DNA of 64,000 nt. Origin: Albugo candida. Its lineage: Eukaryota > Oomycota > Peronosporomycetes > Albuginales. The notes below the pieces were generated by a model, which did no database searches, was not told the origin of the DNA, and saw only the letters and a list, made by a program, of their open reading frames with translations. The first letter of the stretch is position 1, and each line of letters starts with the position of its first letter. The stretch is taken from contig JBDOQK010000067.1 in NCBI GenBank assembly GCA_040437565.1, forward strand, positions 62,001-126,000. The letters run 5' to 3'. Shown one piece after another: positions 1 through 11,217 of this stretch. Made by a program: the position numbers and the translations under genes.

Positions 1-1309
1 CATTCGGACGAAAGTGACCAATGTAAGAAGCGATCAAACCAACGAAAAGAGCACTGTTGTCAAAAAACATGTGACCAGCATCACCAATCAAGCCCAGAGA
101 ATTTGTACTGTATCCTACTAGGAACTCGACGACCATGTACATGATATTGATACATAAGAAAAGCAGAATTCTGCGAGACTCGGTGGTAGTCCATACTGAC
201 TTTAGCATAGATACTAAATGATTAGTATAATAGTGAGAATGCGTTGCATCCACTTTGGAAGTTTGTGTAAAAGGACACGCATCAAGGCATTTCTTGAGTG
301 CTCGCCCTTCGGGCTGAAAGTACTGCGTCCAAATGAGAATAGCCGAGATCATCATTTCGACGCATGTCCAAGAAGTGAATTGCTTGTACACCACTATGTA
401 TGCACACCTACTGAGTGCAGCGGTACTGATGGCCACCATTCCGCGTTTCGCACCGTTTCCACCATAAAAGATGTTGGATTGGTACAATTGTACGCTTGGC
501 AATGAGAGAAAAGTAAAATAAAGCCCTGTTAAAAAGAGAAATGTAATCCATAATTCGAATTGTTTTGATTGAGTAGCTCTATACGGATCCATCGCTGTGT
601 ATTTCATTATTGGCAATCGACGAAAGGAGGAAGAACCGACGGCAAAACATATCGATAGTAGCCAAGTCAGCAATAACGACCGATTATGACGTACTTGTGT
701 CAAGCTAGCGGCTTCGACCCTTCTCTCCCGTTGGGACATGCGCATACGGCTATGTACACAGACTGAACCAGCCATGAGACCGATAGCATGTATCAACATA
801 CTAGGATCCGAAACATTGCTTCCTGCAATCACAAGCATCCCCGCTCCAGTGATTATACTTCTAGCGTATCTCACCAGATAGCTTCCCCTTTTACTTGTGT
901 CCGAATTGTAAGAAAGCAAATGAACCAGTGGAATCGGTAATAAAGTGTCCAACTTTTCGATCATAATAGAGAATAAGTAACCAAAATGGCGTACCGAATA
1001 AAACCGAATCAATTCTCTAAGAAATAGGATAAAGCCATCCGTAACGCATTGGTACACGTGCTTTTTGTGGTTGCATGCTATCGCCTCAATGGGATTGTCG
1101 GTACATGACCTCCAAATCAGCTTCCGGTCTAATGTTTTCACGAATCGAATGCTTTGAAGCCCGCACAGAACGGTATAAATCAAGGCAATCGCTACAGCAT
1201 CGGTAGATTGTCCACCTGTTTGGTTTATTTGCACGCATTTAATCATCAATAATGCACCGATTGAAATCAAAGTATCATATAATGCAGCTATCCAACCAGC
1301 GCCATTCAT
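1..1309 (-). CDS. Zinc transporter, CDF family (ZnT5/ZnT7/Msc2-like), C-terminus cut by window edge
   Basis: A frame that reads without a stop from an ATG at 1309 to the window start gives about 435 residues, rich in hydrophobic segments. The last segment reads NSLGLIGDAGHMFFDNSALF, which matches the cation-diffusion-facilitator signature of ZnT5/ZnT7/Msc2 proteins; the HxxxD pair of this helix forms half of the intramembrane zinc site in the family. The long membrane region before it resembles the extended N-terminus of ZnT5 and Msc2, which load zinc into the early secretory pathway. The start is the first ATG after an in-frame break; an extra 5' exon cannot be excluded. It lies 132 bp downstream of Rpn13 on the same strand. 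The rest of the transporter lies outside the window. Confidence 0.75.
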   Translation of the reverse strand, partial: MNGAGWIAALYDTLISIGALLMIKCVQINQTGGQSTDAVAIALIYTVLCGLQSIRFVKTLDRKLIWRSCTDNPIEAIACNHKKHVYQCVTDGFILFLRELIRFYSVRHFGYLFSIMIEKLDTLLPIPLVHLLSYNSDTSKRGSYLVRYARSIITGAGMLVIAGSNVSDPSMLIHAIGLMAGSVCVHSRMRMSQRERRVEAASLTQVRHNRSLLLTWLLSICFAVGSSSFRRLPIMKYTAMDPYRATQSKQFELWITFLFLTGLYFTFLSLPSVQLYQSNIFYGGNGAKRGMVAISTAALSRCAYIVVYKQFTSWTCVEMMISAILIWTQYFQPEGRALKKCLDACPFTQTSKVDATHSHYYTNHLVSMLKSVWTTTESRRILLFLCINIMYMVVEFLVGYSTNSLGLIGDAGHMFFDNSALFVGLIASYIGHFRPN

Positions 1310-1441
1310 TGATCGATTATCGAGCCACAATCCGTCTCGAGAGTGAACAAAAGGTAGTGTCCGATGTCGCATTTGCATGCGAATTGATATTTAAAATTAA
1401 GTGTATGTTTATTGGATAATAATGTCCAATAATGAAACTCA

Positions 1442-3469
1442 TCAAATCTGCTCGGCTTCGGCATCGGCATCGGCTCCATTTGCTTGCGCTGTTGAACGAA
1501 TGCCATCCAGAAATGCACTAATCGCTATGTGCAGTAATAAATTATACGTAGGTCGCTTTGAATACATATAGAACGCTTACCATCTCCACTTGTTGTTCCG
1601 AATCCAGCACTCAGGCCAAAGTTGGACATGATCTCGTAGAAATTACCAGAATCGAGTGCAGCTGATAACGAAGCAATGCTTTGGCGGAGCTGAGGCGAGT
1701 GGAACTTTGTATACACCCTAATGAACCTCTAATGCGTCCTATTTTCAATACAAAGCTTACAGTTTCTTGCAGCTCCGTTATTGTTTGCAATCCTTCAGGG
1801 AGCTCCTTGATCAGTCGTTCCGCAGCCCTCTCATCGTTCAAAACCAAAGAACCAATATTGTTCACGTGTAGAATCTTCAAAAGCGATATTCTTCTTTGTG
1901 GCGGTGGCTACAAATGACAGCTTAAAGGTCATGCGTTCAACATGACGTAACTCGACACTTACCACGAGCGTTTGGACGGTCTCAAGAGCTTTCTGCAAAT
2001 AGTCTGCGCTTACAGACGCGACTCTGGATGGGAGAGTATTATTTTGTGTCATTGATGACAAAGGTTTTTCAGGTGCCAAGTCACACAACCTTGAAGAATT
2101 CCCGGATGCTTGCCCTTGATTCCGCGAGTCGGATCGTACTCCTAGTCAAGGGTATGGATGTGGGTGAGGAAAAGAGGCGAATGATTATGATCCACACCTA
2201 CAAATTACACATCGAACACGAGCATATATGAATGTGGTCCAAATATTGTTCCAGCACTACTTACTTGAGATGAGGTAGCAGCTCAGCAAAGATAGATCAA
2301 CACCCGAAAGAAATCTGAATCATTCTTTAATCCAATTATCTCTGCTCTGATGTTTCTACGATACCGGCTCCATCTTCAGGATGTTGAGCTATCGCCTGGT
2401 TGAATGCTTGCATCACCACCCTCTCCTGTGGGACCATGATCGTGACTTTGCGTATTACCTTGCTGATCACTCGAAGCTGCGGTGTGTGTCTCACGCATAC
2501 TTTCCTCAATAGCCATTCGAAGCAATTCCTCTTCAGACATCTCATCAACTTCCATATTAGCCACATCGTGATCCTGTGTCGATGCTGTTGTAGCTGCAAC
2601 GGAGCTAGCGGCTCCACTTTGAGATCCGTGAGAGGATGCAGAAACTGCCGATGTTGCCGGAGAAGATGTCGCCGATTGCGCTGGAAGTCCCATTTGCTGC
2701 AAAATATTCTGCAATTCGGACATTTGCACCGAGCTGTTTCCTGTGTTACGACTTGTGCTCCTATTTGCAGGCGTACCGCGACTGTTTTCTCCACTCGCCA
2801 TTGCGCTGCACAGAAGCTTCGTTTAGCAAATTCCATTCCCTACATTTTTGGAAACGACTGACCCGAGCATTTGCATGATCGCTGTTTGATCCAATTGCAT
2901 ATTTCCACTTCTTCCTCCTTCATTGTTACCTTGTCCGGAGACCGAGTTATTCATCGCATCATTCAGCCTCTTCGTGACTTCAGAATCGCGTAATGCGTCC
3001 TTGTTCTATATCATGATGAATTCCATCTCAATACACGCAATATCATTCACAAAATGATCGTCACCTGCATCCAGTAAAAGAATCGGCGAGAAGAGTTTTT
3101 GTATTGCAGGAGATACACTCGGTCATGTTCTCGGCCAGTATTCACACGCGAAAATGTCGCTTCTTCTGGGAAGATTATCACGTCCTCTTGACTTACTCCC
3201 GTCTGGCGATCAAGCCATTGAAAATGAACCAGCTGATCCTCTCCTTTGTACAGACAAATCTTCCCTTTCTTCATATCTGGTGTCACCAACACTTTGCCAT
3301 TATTTGTAGGTTTTGCGTGCATTTTCCCAGCATTAAAAGAAACGATCTCACGCTACACGTAGAAGAGAATCTTACTTATGCATAGATTTTAGATCTCGAT
3401 TACCTTTCCCGATGCGGCAGCGCCTCCAAACACGTCACCAAATTGTGAGAAAAGCGAGCGCTGAGCCAT
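1442..3469 (-). CDS. RPN13: 26S proteasome ubiquitin receptor Rpn13/ADRM1 with an internal UIM
   Basis: About nine exons with introns mostly near 60 bp. Exon 1 begins MAQRSLFSQFGDVFGG at 3469; the next exon (about 3055-3350) encodes the PRU domain (GKVLVTPDMKKGKICLYKGE, then QEDVIIFPEE and RFFYWMQ), the Rpn2- and ubiquitin-binding module. The last exons encode the DEUBAD domain that binds deubiquitinase UCH37 (SPQLRQSIASLSAALDSG, then MSNFGLSAGFG, ending AFLDGIRSTAQANG and an acidic tail). Between them, at about 2494-2541, sits EEELLRMAIEESMRE, a full ubiquitin-interacting-motif consensus not present in human ADRM1. Splice sites were read by eye; the exon between the UIM region and 2088 is the least certain. 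It is divergent from NTA1 with 97 bp between start codons. Confidence 0.88.
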
Positions 3470-3566
3470 TTTGATATCTATTATTTTCAGTCAAAGTCGA
3501 ATCTGCGACACATTTGGTAAGTACGGTACTGCTCTTGGATGCCGCATAGAACTCAAGTACAGCCGA
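3470..3566. promoter_or_regulatory. Shared bidirectional promoter of RPN13 and NTA1
   Basis: Only 97 bp separate the ATG of RPN13 (minus) from the ATG of NTA1 (plus), so both transcripts must start from one short intergenic segment or within each other's leader. No clear core element was recognised. Confidence 0.6.
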
Positions 3567-4679
3567 ATGAAAATTCTTATTGTGCAGTATGGTGGGTGAT
3601 ATGCTTAAAGCGATACTAATGCACTCACATGATGATGATAAGATCCCAAGATAGGAAAAGTTGTGGAGAATATGAATGTACCACGATCTCTAACTTAATC
3701 TAGATTCTGGGGACGTCATCTCATAGTTTTGCGTGTGCAAGCGTAGCATGTTGATAATCTGCTGAGCGCGTACACTGATAAGGTCGATCTTTTGGTGTTA
3801 CCGGAAGTAAGAGATACTTTGCTGACTTTGAATGGGATACAATTACGTGCTGGATTCTCTTTTGTAGATGGCTTTCACAGGGTACGTTTTCAAAAGTAAG
3901 GAGGACATTGAGCCATTCGCTGAGCGCTCGGATGTGGGTGTCACATTCAAGTGGGCAGAAAAGCATGCAAAGCGATTATCATGCACAGTAATATGTGGCT
4001 ATGTTGAAATCGAAGAACAGGATCACGAGCGTGAGCGCATCGTCGTGTTAAAATTATTCACTCTTATTTTTAACACATATAAATTAGCTCCCAAACTTTA
4101 CAACTCGATGATCATGGTCAATCCAGATGGTCAATTAGTTTGCAACACAAGAAAGGTATGTAAATCATCTCCATTCATCGACAAAGTTAATCAATTTGCT
4201 GCATGTAGACTTTTCTCTATGAAACGGACAAGTCGTGGGCGACACCAGGAGATGGTTTTAAATCATTATATTGTCCCGCTTTACAAAAGCACGTCTCTCT
4301 TGGAATTTGCATGGATATCAACCCATACAACTTCACGGCTCCTTTTGACAAATATGAGTTCGGTAATAACGTGGTGAAAGAGAATCCAAGCGAGCTGGTG
4401 ATTTTCACGTGTGCTTGGAGTGACTTCGATAGTGAGCAAGAGGATGTCATGCCGACCTTACAGTACTGGGCATCTCGGCTAAAACCAATCATTGAAGCGT
4501 TGAAAAGTGAGATGTTTGGGTTTGAGAATTGCTACTTTGTCTGCTCAAATAGAACTGGGACTGAGAATGGAGTGCATTTTGTGGGTGGTAGTTGTGTCTT
4601 GTCACTTAAAGAACCAGAAATTATAGCATGTGCTAGCCGTAATGAAGAAGTGGTTTTGGAGGTTACATTACCGATTTGA
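3567..4679 (+). CDS. NTA1: Protein N-terminal asparagine/glutamine amidase, NTA1-like (nitrilase superfamily)
   Basis: A multi-exon gene starting MKILIVQ, a typical carbon-nitrogen hydrolase first strand. The three catalytic positions of the superfamily are visible: Glu in LLVLPE (about 3790-3810), Lys just before TFLYET (about 4155-4215), and Cys in SLGICMDINPY (about 4300). FTGYVFKSKEDIEPF, CTVICGY, NFTAPFDKYEF and the C-terminal NRTGTENGVHFVGGS align with yeast Nta1 block by block. Family members deamidate N-terminal Asn/Gln to Asp/Glu, a step that makes proteins substrates of the Arg/N-degron pathway. The ORF ends at TGA 4677-4679. The protein is shorter than yeast Nta1 because the long insert between Cys and the C-terminal block is absent. 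The first intron boundary is approximate. Confidence 0.85.
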
Positions 4680-7600
4680 CAGTTTATGTTGTCAATGAAT
4701 GATCTTCCACCAGAGGACTAATACAAACGCCTAGTCAGAGATTTTTCTATCACAACATCATACCAAAAGGACTTGTGAATGTGTGGGTCGGCTTAAGTAG
4801 CTTTAGGATCATAAAAAACTCAATAGTTTTTGGAAAAGCTGAATACTTGCCTATGGCGAATGTAAGGATCTCTTGCATTCTCTTCCACTGACTCAGAATG
4901 ATGTCACATGCATAGAGACCGTTCAAAAATCTGTAATACTGAATGGTGATGATGGGATATTACCACTCAATATCTCGGCATTGTTGCATTTTGATTTTCT
5001 TCCTGTTTTGTCGTTGTATCTGTAATTGGGCTGCATTGATGCAGTATGGCTCATGGTTTCTTCCACTATGCCGAAACGCGCACGCATTGATACATCACGC
5101 GGCATGATTTGATTTCTTGGGCAAAAAAGCAAATCTTAGATAATAGATAATAACTATGTCATGAATGACGGTATGGAGTGTCCCGGTGGGCCCTGAAGAG
5201 GTAGCTCCTATAAAACCAGGCAGCAAGAAGTAGCATCTCGTCTCTTCGAATAAATGAAATAGCTTACAATTAGTATGGATTTTTATTGAGTAGAGTAAAT
5301 AGATCACTAAGGCTACGCGTGCTACAATTGTTGATGGTGGACAAAATTACGTGCGAGCTCGTCAGAAGTGGCACTACAGACGTTACGAGCAATAAACAAG
5401 TGCTTGTGTTTTTGATAACTGGGGCTCAATGATGAAGTAGTGTTAAATAGAAAAAAATCCTCACCTGTAGGCCCTTATATGAAGAAGAGTCACCATGAAT
5501 TTCGCATAAATGTAAGCGTAAAAGAGTGTAAGAGATTGCACGCAGTTGAGAGGGATGTCGCCATCGTCATTTGCAATATTTGCATCTTTTTTACATCACG
5601 TCATCGGTCTTCGCAGAATATTGGCTCTCTAGTCAGACCGACTGGAAAAGAGGCTGAATCTATCTCTCAGTTTTAATGAAGAACAGAGCGACTGCGCTTA
5701 GAGCGCTATTGGCACATACAAGAGAGCAATGAAGCGATGATGGAGTTTATCCACTTTCAGGGCTAGACGTCGCAGTTGAACGAGCAATAGCGTGATAACA
5801 GTCATCATGTTCTACTGCTCGTTCAAGATTTTCCATAAAAAATGTCCTAACGGGCTGACTTTAGCAAATACCTATAAATGCTTTCACGAAGACAGCCGTC
5901 TCAACGAGGGTGGCTTCAGGAGCACCATAATGACAAATACTTTGCATTGGCAAATGCAAACTACAGTGGTCATCGGCCGGTGTGATGCGCTGATTAGCTT
6001 GTTCTATGCTATAGTCTACGACTAAAGCGCACTTTCGTGACACACACGATCATCGAACCAGAAATCAGCAAGCTAGAATACATAAAAATCTGAAATAAAT
6101 TTTTGTAGGAGCTTGCTAAGAACCTTTGACCACTATTCGGTACATGCTCAGCCATTTGGAATGTTGATTTAGAGAGCAAAAGTAATTCTATGCATCCTCA
6201 CGTTACTGTCGCTTCTGAAATTAACTTCCTAGGCGATCTTCAGATAATGTAGCTTACTGTGTATGTCTATAGATCCAGCTTGTGATAACCCATACTCAGC
6301 ATGTGTAGCCATTCAGCCATTTAATCAAGGTCAAGGCACTTGGATGCACGACGTTAGTTCGAGGAGCGCTCAACACGTCAGTATCTCAACTTTTGATGGA
6401 TTGCAGTTACGCCAAGTACAAGCGAGTCACATGTCGGACAAGAAATCTCCTTACACGCATATCGTAGGAAAGGCAGCTCGTTTCGTATTTTGTATCAAGC
6501 CGTATGAAGTCACTTATTCTCATTTTTTAATCATGGTTGTAAGTGTGGTTACAATAAAAACAATCGGAAGTTCAGATGGCTACCATACGCTGTGAGCCCT
6601 GGAGAAACACAGATCGTACAGGCCGCGTTCAAAATGCTGCTCAAGACTTTATGTCTGATCAAACCATGTAGTGGAAGCGAGCTGACTTTTCGTCAAGTAT
6701 TTTATGAATCTGAGGACGGATGTGCCAATCCTGGGTACTTTTGCCAAGTTCGGGTTTCACATCAGAACACAGGTATTTGGATTACTGGGACGTCATCTTC
6801 ACAATTCTTTTATCACTCTCACTGCGGACGTCCTGGCGCTATGCAGAATGGGAAAAGCGAGGAGGCGAATCCTTGATTAAATATACTGTAGTAGCTGCTG
6901 AACTTCCTGTGCATGTTTCTTTCAGTAACGGTTCTTCATTTATGTGAATGACAATGCTTCGCTACAAAATTTCTGGATAAAATCTTGCTTCCCGAAGCAT
7001 AATTTTCGTTCCTTGAAAAATCCTGGAAGCAGCAGATATTGCAGTCTGAGCCATGAAAACGTTCCAGTTACAAACTCTGGAAACAAGTCTCGGTGACCCA
7101 AAATGGTTTCTACATGTGGTTTTTACGTCGCTGTAACATGACGAACCTCATGATGAGATCTTCCAATCGATCTGATGGCCATTTCTATTGCTTTTTCCTC
7201 ACAATTAGACACATTGGTTTGTACCGTTATTCCTTGAAGAAGTAAGATGGTGATGATGTCCATCAACCTTTTATCGTGCTGGTGGGAACAAGTTTAATTT
7301 ATATGTAATGCTTGATATGGGCACTTCGGCGTTAGATCGATCGTTTTGCAACGATTTACCTAGTCGAATGAGTCGCCCAAGTCTTAAAATAACATCAATC
7401 GATTCTACAGGTGTGAGATACCTGCAACCATTAGACTATCATGAATGATGCGTGCCAACAATCCAGTCACCAAATCCAACGTACAATTGTGGCAAGTTCG
7501 TGGCGAAAAAAAGAAGGAATTCTAGATCTCACCTGAACCCAATAGCTTACTTGAAAATTTGGCGCCTTGATTCGGGAAAGCGAGACGATTCGTCCGAAAG

Positions 7601-9602
7601 GGTGGCAGCATATCCATCGCGATATGTTTTGTACCCATCTTCATGATCAAATCTTCAAAGATCTTTCATGGCGTCAGCGGCGCTATCAAACCAGCTTCCA
7701 CATTTTTCTCTACGTTTCACAAAAGTTCGCTTCTCATTATGATTGTATGTCTGACAGAGGGTAAAATGTTTTCTTCAGGAGAGGGTGTAATTGAGGTACG
7801 ATACAATACGAATGATCAGGATCACCTTGGTGTTGTACATGCGCACGATAAATGCTTCGAAGTCACAAACACGGTGGTTTTTCAATCTCCTGCATACAAC
7901 AGGCGGCCCGGAACGAAATTCAGAAAGACTCAGTCATCTTCAAATAGCAGTGCGATGGATATTCGCTTGTGGCATCATTCGGAGCATTGATAAATGTGCA
8001 TCAAGGTGAGAAGCTGTACGCGAAGTGAAGTATCACGATCCAAGTGCGTACTTGTCATCAGTGTGATGCGCCTGTGATCATAGTTAGTCCGTGTGAGAAC
8101 AACAATGAAAGAAAACGCTTTATGATAAATGAATCATGCTATCAGTATCCTACTTGTGTTTACCATCTGACGGCACTGCGGCGCCGAGAGAGATCGTAAA
8201 AAACAGCCGCAGAGCGTCATTAAAATGAAATCCATTCTAACCATGAAATTTTGAAGGGACCGTGTATTCGCAAAGTAGAAAGTAAAACGAAGAAATTGTT
8301 GCACGGAATAGCTTGAAAATCTAGCACATCACGAAGAGACACCACATTGATGAGGGTGCATTAAAATATTCGTACATGGTTGGGAAGTTTTAATGGGTCA
8401 GTGTCTCTACCTCTGGACGCCATTTCCCGATATCTACCCTTTGATTATCGAAATGCACCCGACTCATTCATTTACTTCGCCTTTTTTCACTGTTACAAAG
8501 ATTGTCTAGACGTTTCGCATAAGGACGCTTCTACATTCGCTCCTTAGTATCAACGGTAGACTTTTCTACTGATATTCCACCGTGATTCTAATGGTGCGGT
8601 TCCTATATCTCCATGCACCCGCTGACGTTTGATACAACACGATGAGCATTCTTCGTATCCGGTGATAGCAACCAAGCATAAGCATAATGTCGCTTGGGAG
8701 TGAAATGACTCCGCTTTTTGCATATGGTATGTCACCATTCGAAGATACTCTTAAACGAGTTTCCGGAAAATTGGAGCTTGAACAGAGGTCATATAATTCT
8801 TGTTGCCGCTTTCTGCATCTGTTTTATCCGTACTATCAGCCTATGCAACTTATGACTGTGTGTAGACGTGAGAAGTGGTCAAAATTTCGAAATCTATCCA
8901 GTTTCACATGAATTCGCACAGAGATGGCCCCTACCTCGTGCTCATTGAGGCGTAAATGACCGTGATTCGGTCATTCAGAATCTTTGGAATGGAATTGGGA
9001 ATTTTTTGATTCTTTACTGGCATGTGCTGCGCCGAAGCGTCAATGTTCTCATGCAAAATTGCATGCTGCGCTTCCTTTTGATCTCATTGGTAGCAGCAGT
9101 ATCTGCATTCGTCGTACCCGTATATGCATTTCACCAATTAATGTAGTGCCGGACTCTACCGAGATCGTAAGGTAGCAACAAATGCCGAAGGTATAACTGC
9201 CACCATCAACAGTTATGTAGGCTGGAGTATTTCGATTAATGTTGGCAATTCAGTCTTGCTTATTCGTTGCAAAATGAAAAGCTACAAGAATGAACATTAA
9301 GCATTGATTATATAGCGGTAACCGCGTGACACTATTCTCGATATTCTAGAATATTTTGCAGGCGAATCTGGACGTAGACAAAGGTGATTATAAACTTGAG
9401 GGTGCACTGTTCTTTGATTAGGAAAAAAGTCAATAATACGTATTTGTAACACCTTACAAAAGGGCAACGAGTCAACCAAATGAAATGCACAAGTAAGTAC
9501 AGCACCGAACTTATCGAACACTCGGTTTGCTCAGTATCAATGGTAGACGCAATCCACTCTGTTTTGGGAACAGAAGATCAAAGGTTCAGACTATTACTAA
9601 GT
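4680..9602. other. Gene-poor stretch with possible decayed coding relics
   Basis: No recognisable gene over about 4.9 kb. Short coding-like pieces occur on the plus strand: 6263-6595, then a frame joined by a possible intron (GTAAGTG donor near 6540) to 6600-6876, and fragments near 7450-8010, 8690-8911 and 8984-9175. Together they could be a decayed or very divergent intron-rich gene. I could not match any piece to a family. The rest (4680-6240, 8010-8680, 9180-9600) shows nothing I can support. Confidence 0.4.
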
Positions 9603-9610
9603 GTTCATAC

Positions 9611-9691
9611 TAGGGCTGCAAATGGATCTGGACCTGGATCCATTGGATATCCATTTGAGATCCAGATCCAGTGGATCCATTTGCAGCCCTA
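9611..9691. mobile_element. hAT-type MITE, 81 bp, almost entirely palindromic
   Basis: The element starts TAGGGCTGCAAATGG and ends with the inverse CCATTTGCAGCCCTA. Both sides carry the same 8-bp target duplication GTTCATAC (9603-9610 and 9692-9699). TIRs beginning YAGGG and 8-bp duplications are typical of hAT transposons. It has no coding capacity and folds into one near-perfect hairpin. The intact duplication suggests a fairly young insertion. Confidence 0.85.
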
Positions 9692-9917
9692 GTTCATACT
9701 GAGAAGCACGGAAATATTTTGAGCAATTTCAATCGAAAAGTGTTTTATTTCAACTTAGGTTCTAAGTTCGCCCAATCGGTTAATCTTAGTTTCTCACTTT
9801 TGATCCAATAACATTGATTGCTGGCAATGCCGAGGATATCCTCAGATATCCATCCGTTTAAGCTGCACCACCTAAACTCGTATCATCATCGCCAACAAAA
9901 TAAAGTTATTTTTGAAT

Positions 9918-10071
9918 GGGTACCGCTAACCAGCCCGCAGTTTTCGCTAATCAGCTCTCACCCTTAAACACAGCACCCTTAAGTTATGATTACGAGTTCT
10001 GATTGGCTAAATACAGCACCCTTAAGTTATCATTACGAGTTCTGATTTGCTAGAGAAATTATACTTATCTA
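9918..10071 (+). repeat. Left TIR of the MULE
   Basis: Inverted match to 10597-10742. It holds two tandem units around CACCCTTAAGTTAT (near 9968 and 10018), the second closely matching the inner unit of the right TIR. The inner boundary is approximate. Confidence 0.8.
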
Positions 10072-10146
10072 AGAAGCGGTTTTACAATGTTAAGATTGGC
10101 TTAAACGAGCAATAAGCTCTATAAAAGGACGCAAACCAACATGTTC

Positions 10147-10383
10147 TTAATCATCGACAGTATCCAAAGCATCAAGATGGATCTCAGCTTTGGCTGAGCA
10201 AGCCGCGTCGTCGTTATTACGAGATTCATTGCACCTTCTTCTGTTGTGTCCTGTTCGTCCACATTTGCCACATCGTCTTTGCGGTCGAAGACACGCCTCC
10301 AGCACCTCAAACTGCGATAAATTGCGTTGCGTCGATCCTGACGTACGTCCGCGTATGCGTGGATTTGAAGGATTAGGACAATC
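10147..10383 (-). pseudogene. MULE transposase C-terminal fragment with CCHC zinc knuckle
   Basis: About 78 codons ending at TAA 10147-10149. At about 10231-10272 the frame reads RCGKCGRTGHNRRRC, a CX2CX4HX4C zinc knuckle of the kind found at the C-terminus of Mutator-like transposases. No start codon or upstream domain remains in this frame. It lies in the element core between the two TIRs. Confidence 0.75.
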
Positions 10384-10596
10384 TCATCCGGGACGGTAAC
10401 TAGGTGCTCGAGGATCACCCTTTTGTGATATGTCGAACCCCGTCGTATTGTTCGCGAACCCATTTTGGTGTTTGTCTATTGATGGTGTTGGTGCAAGGTT
10501 TATCTCCCAAACAGGCTGAACGATTGGCCAAACGGAAGAGTAATGGTATGACGAAACTTGCCAGCTCTCGCGTTTCGAACGGTCTATAATATATTA

Positions 10597-10742
10597 GTAT
10601 AGTCTCTCTAGCAAATCAGAACTCGTAATGATAACTTAAGGGTGCTCTATTTAGCCGATAAGAACTCGTAATCATAACTTAAGGGTGCTGTATTTAAGGG
10701 TGACGGCTGGTTAGCGATCACTGGGGCTGGATAGCGGCTCCC
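10597..10742 (-). repeat. Right TIR of the MULE
   Basis: Inverted partner of 9918-10071 with the same two internal tandem units. It differs from the left arm by scattered substitutions and a few small indels. The inner boundary is approximate. Confidence 0.8.
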
Positions 10743-11068
10743 TTTTTGAATATCAAATTTTATTTATACAAACTAAGGTAAGACAAGTGATGAGTCAGTA
10801 CCAAAGCTGGTTTATTAATTTTTTCTACCTAACAGTTGCTGTATTATGATCTTGCCAGGGGTTCTTGCGTGCTTCTTAGGTATTTCGAATTGTTTACCAC
10901 ACAAAGACCCAAAAAAGCAAGAAAGAAAACCCAAAGATTTTGATGGTCCGTGCACGGATCCAAGAGATCGGATCGTAGCATAGGCTTGCCGGATATTTTA
11001 GCATCCAGCCCCTCTGCAGCTTCATGTGATGTTGTGGGACACACACTAACTGAGGTCGGTGTGAAAGC

Positions 11069-11217
11069 TGTTGACAGGTGAGCGAAGATGCGGTGTTCCA
11101 GGAAAATTGCCAAAACTGAGGATTTGTTTTTTAGAAAATTAAAATCCTAACCAATCGTTTAAACTAAGTTCCAAGTGCGACTAGAAAAGTAAAACACATT
11201 GTTAGGTTCTTTCAGCA
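11069..11217 (-). repeat. LTR (3' LTR of the copia fossil)
   Basis: About 149 bp, beginning TGTTGACAGGTGAGCG on the plus strand and matching 13669-13787 apart from substitutions and an indel. Confidence 0.8.

Larger units (their letters stand above)
9918..10742 (-). mobile_element. Mutator-like element (MULE), internally deleted, 825 bp
   Basis: The ends read GGGTACCGCTAACCAGCC on the left and, inverted, GGGAGCCGCTATCCAGCC on the right. The element is flanked by a perfect 9-bp target duplication TTTTTGAAT (9909-9917 and 10743-10751), the length characteristic of MULEs. TIRs of about 150 bp each contain a tandem repeat of a motif of about 50 bp (CACCCTTAAGTTAT...CGAGTTCTGAT). The roughly 520-bp core keeps the C-terminal zinc knuckle of a transposase on the minus strand. 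No catalytic DDE core is left, so it would depend on a full-length relative. Confidence 0.88.

Noticed and set aside
2400-2878. Plus-strand Cys/Arg-rich ORFs over Rpn13
   Set aside because: They are antisense shadows of the Rpn13 exon.
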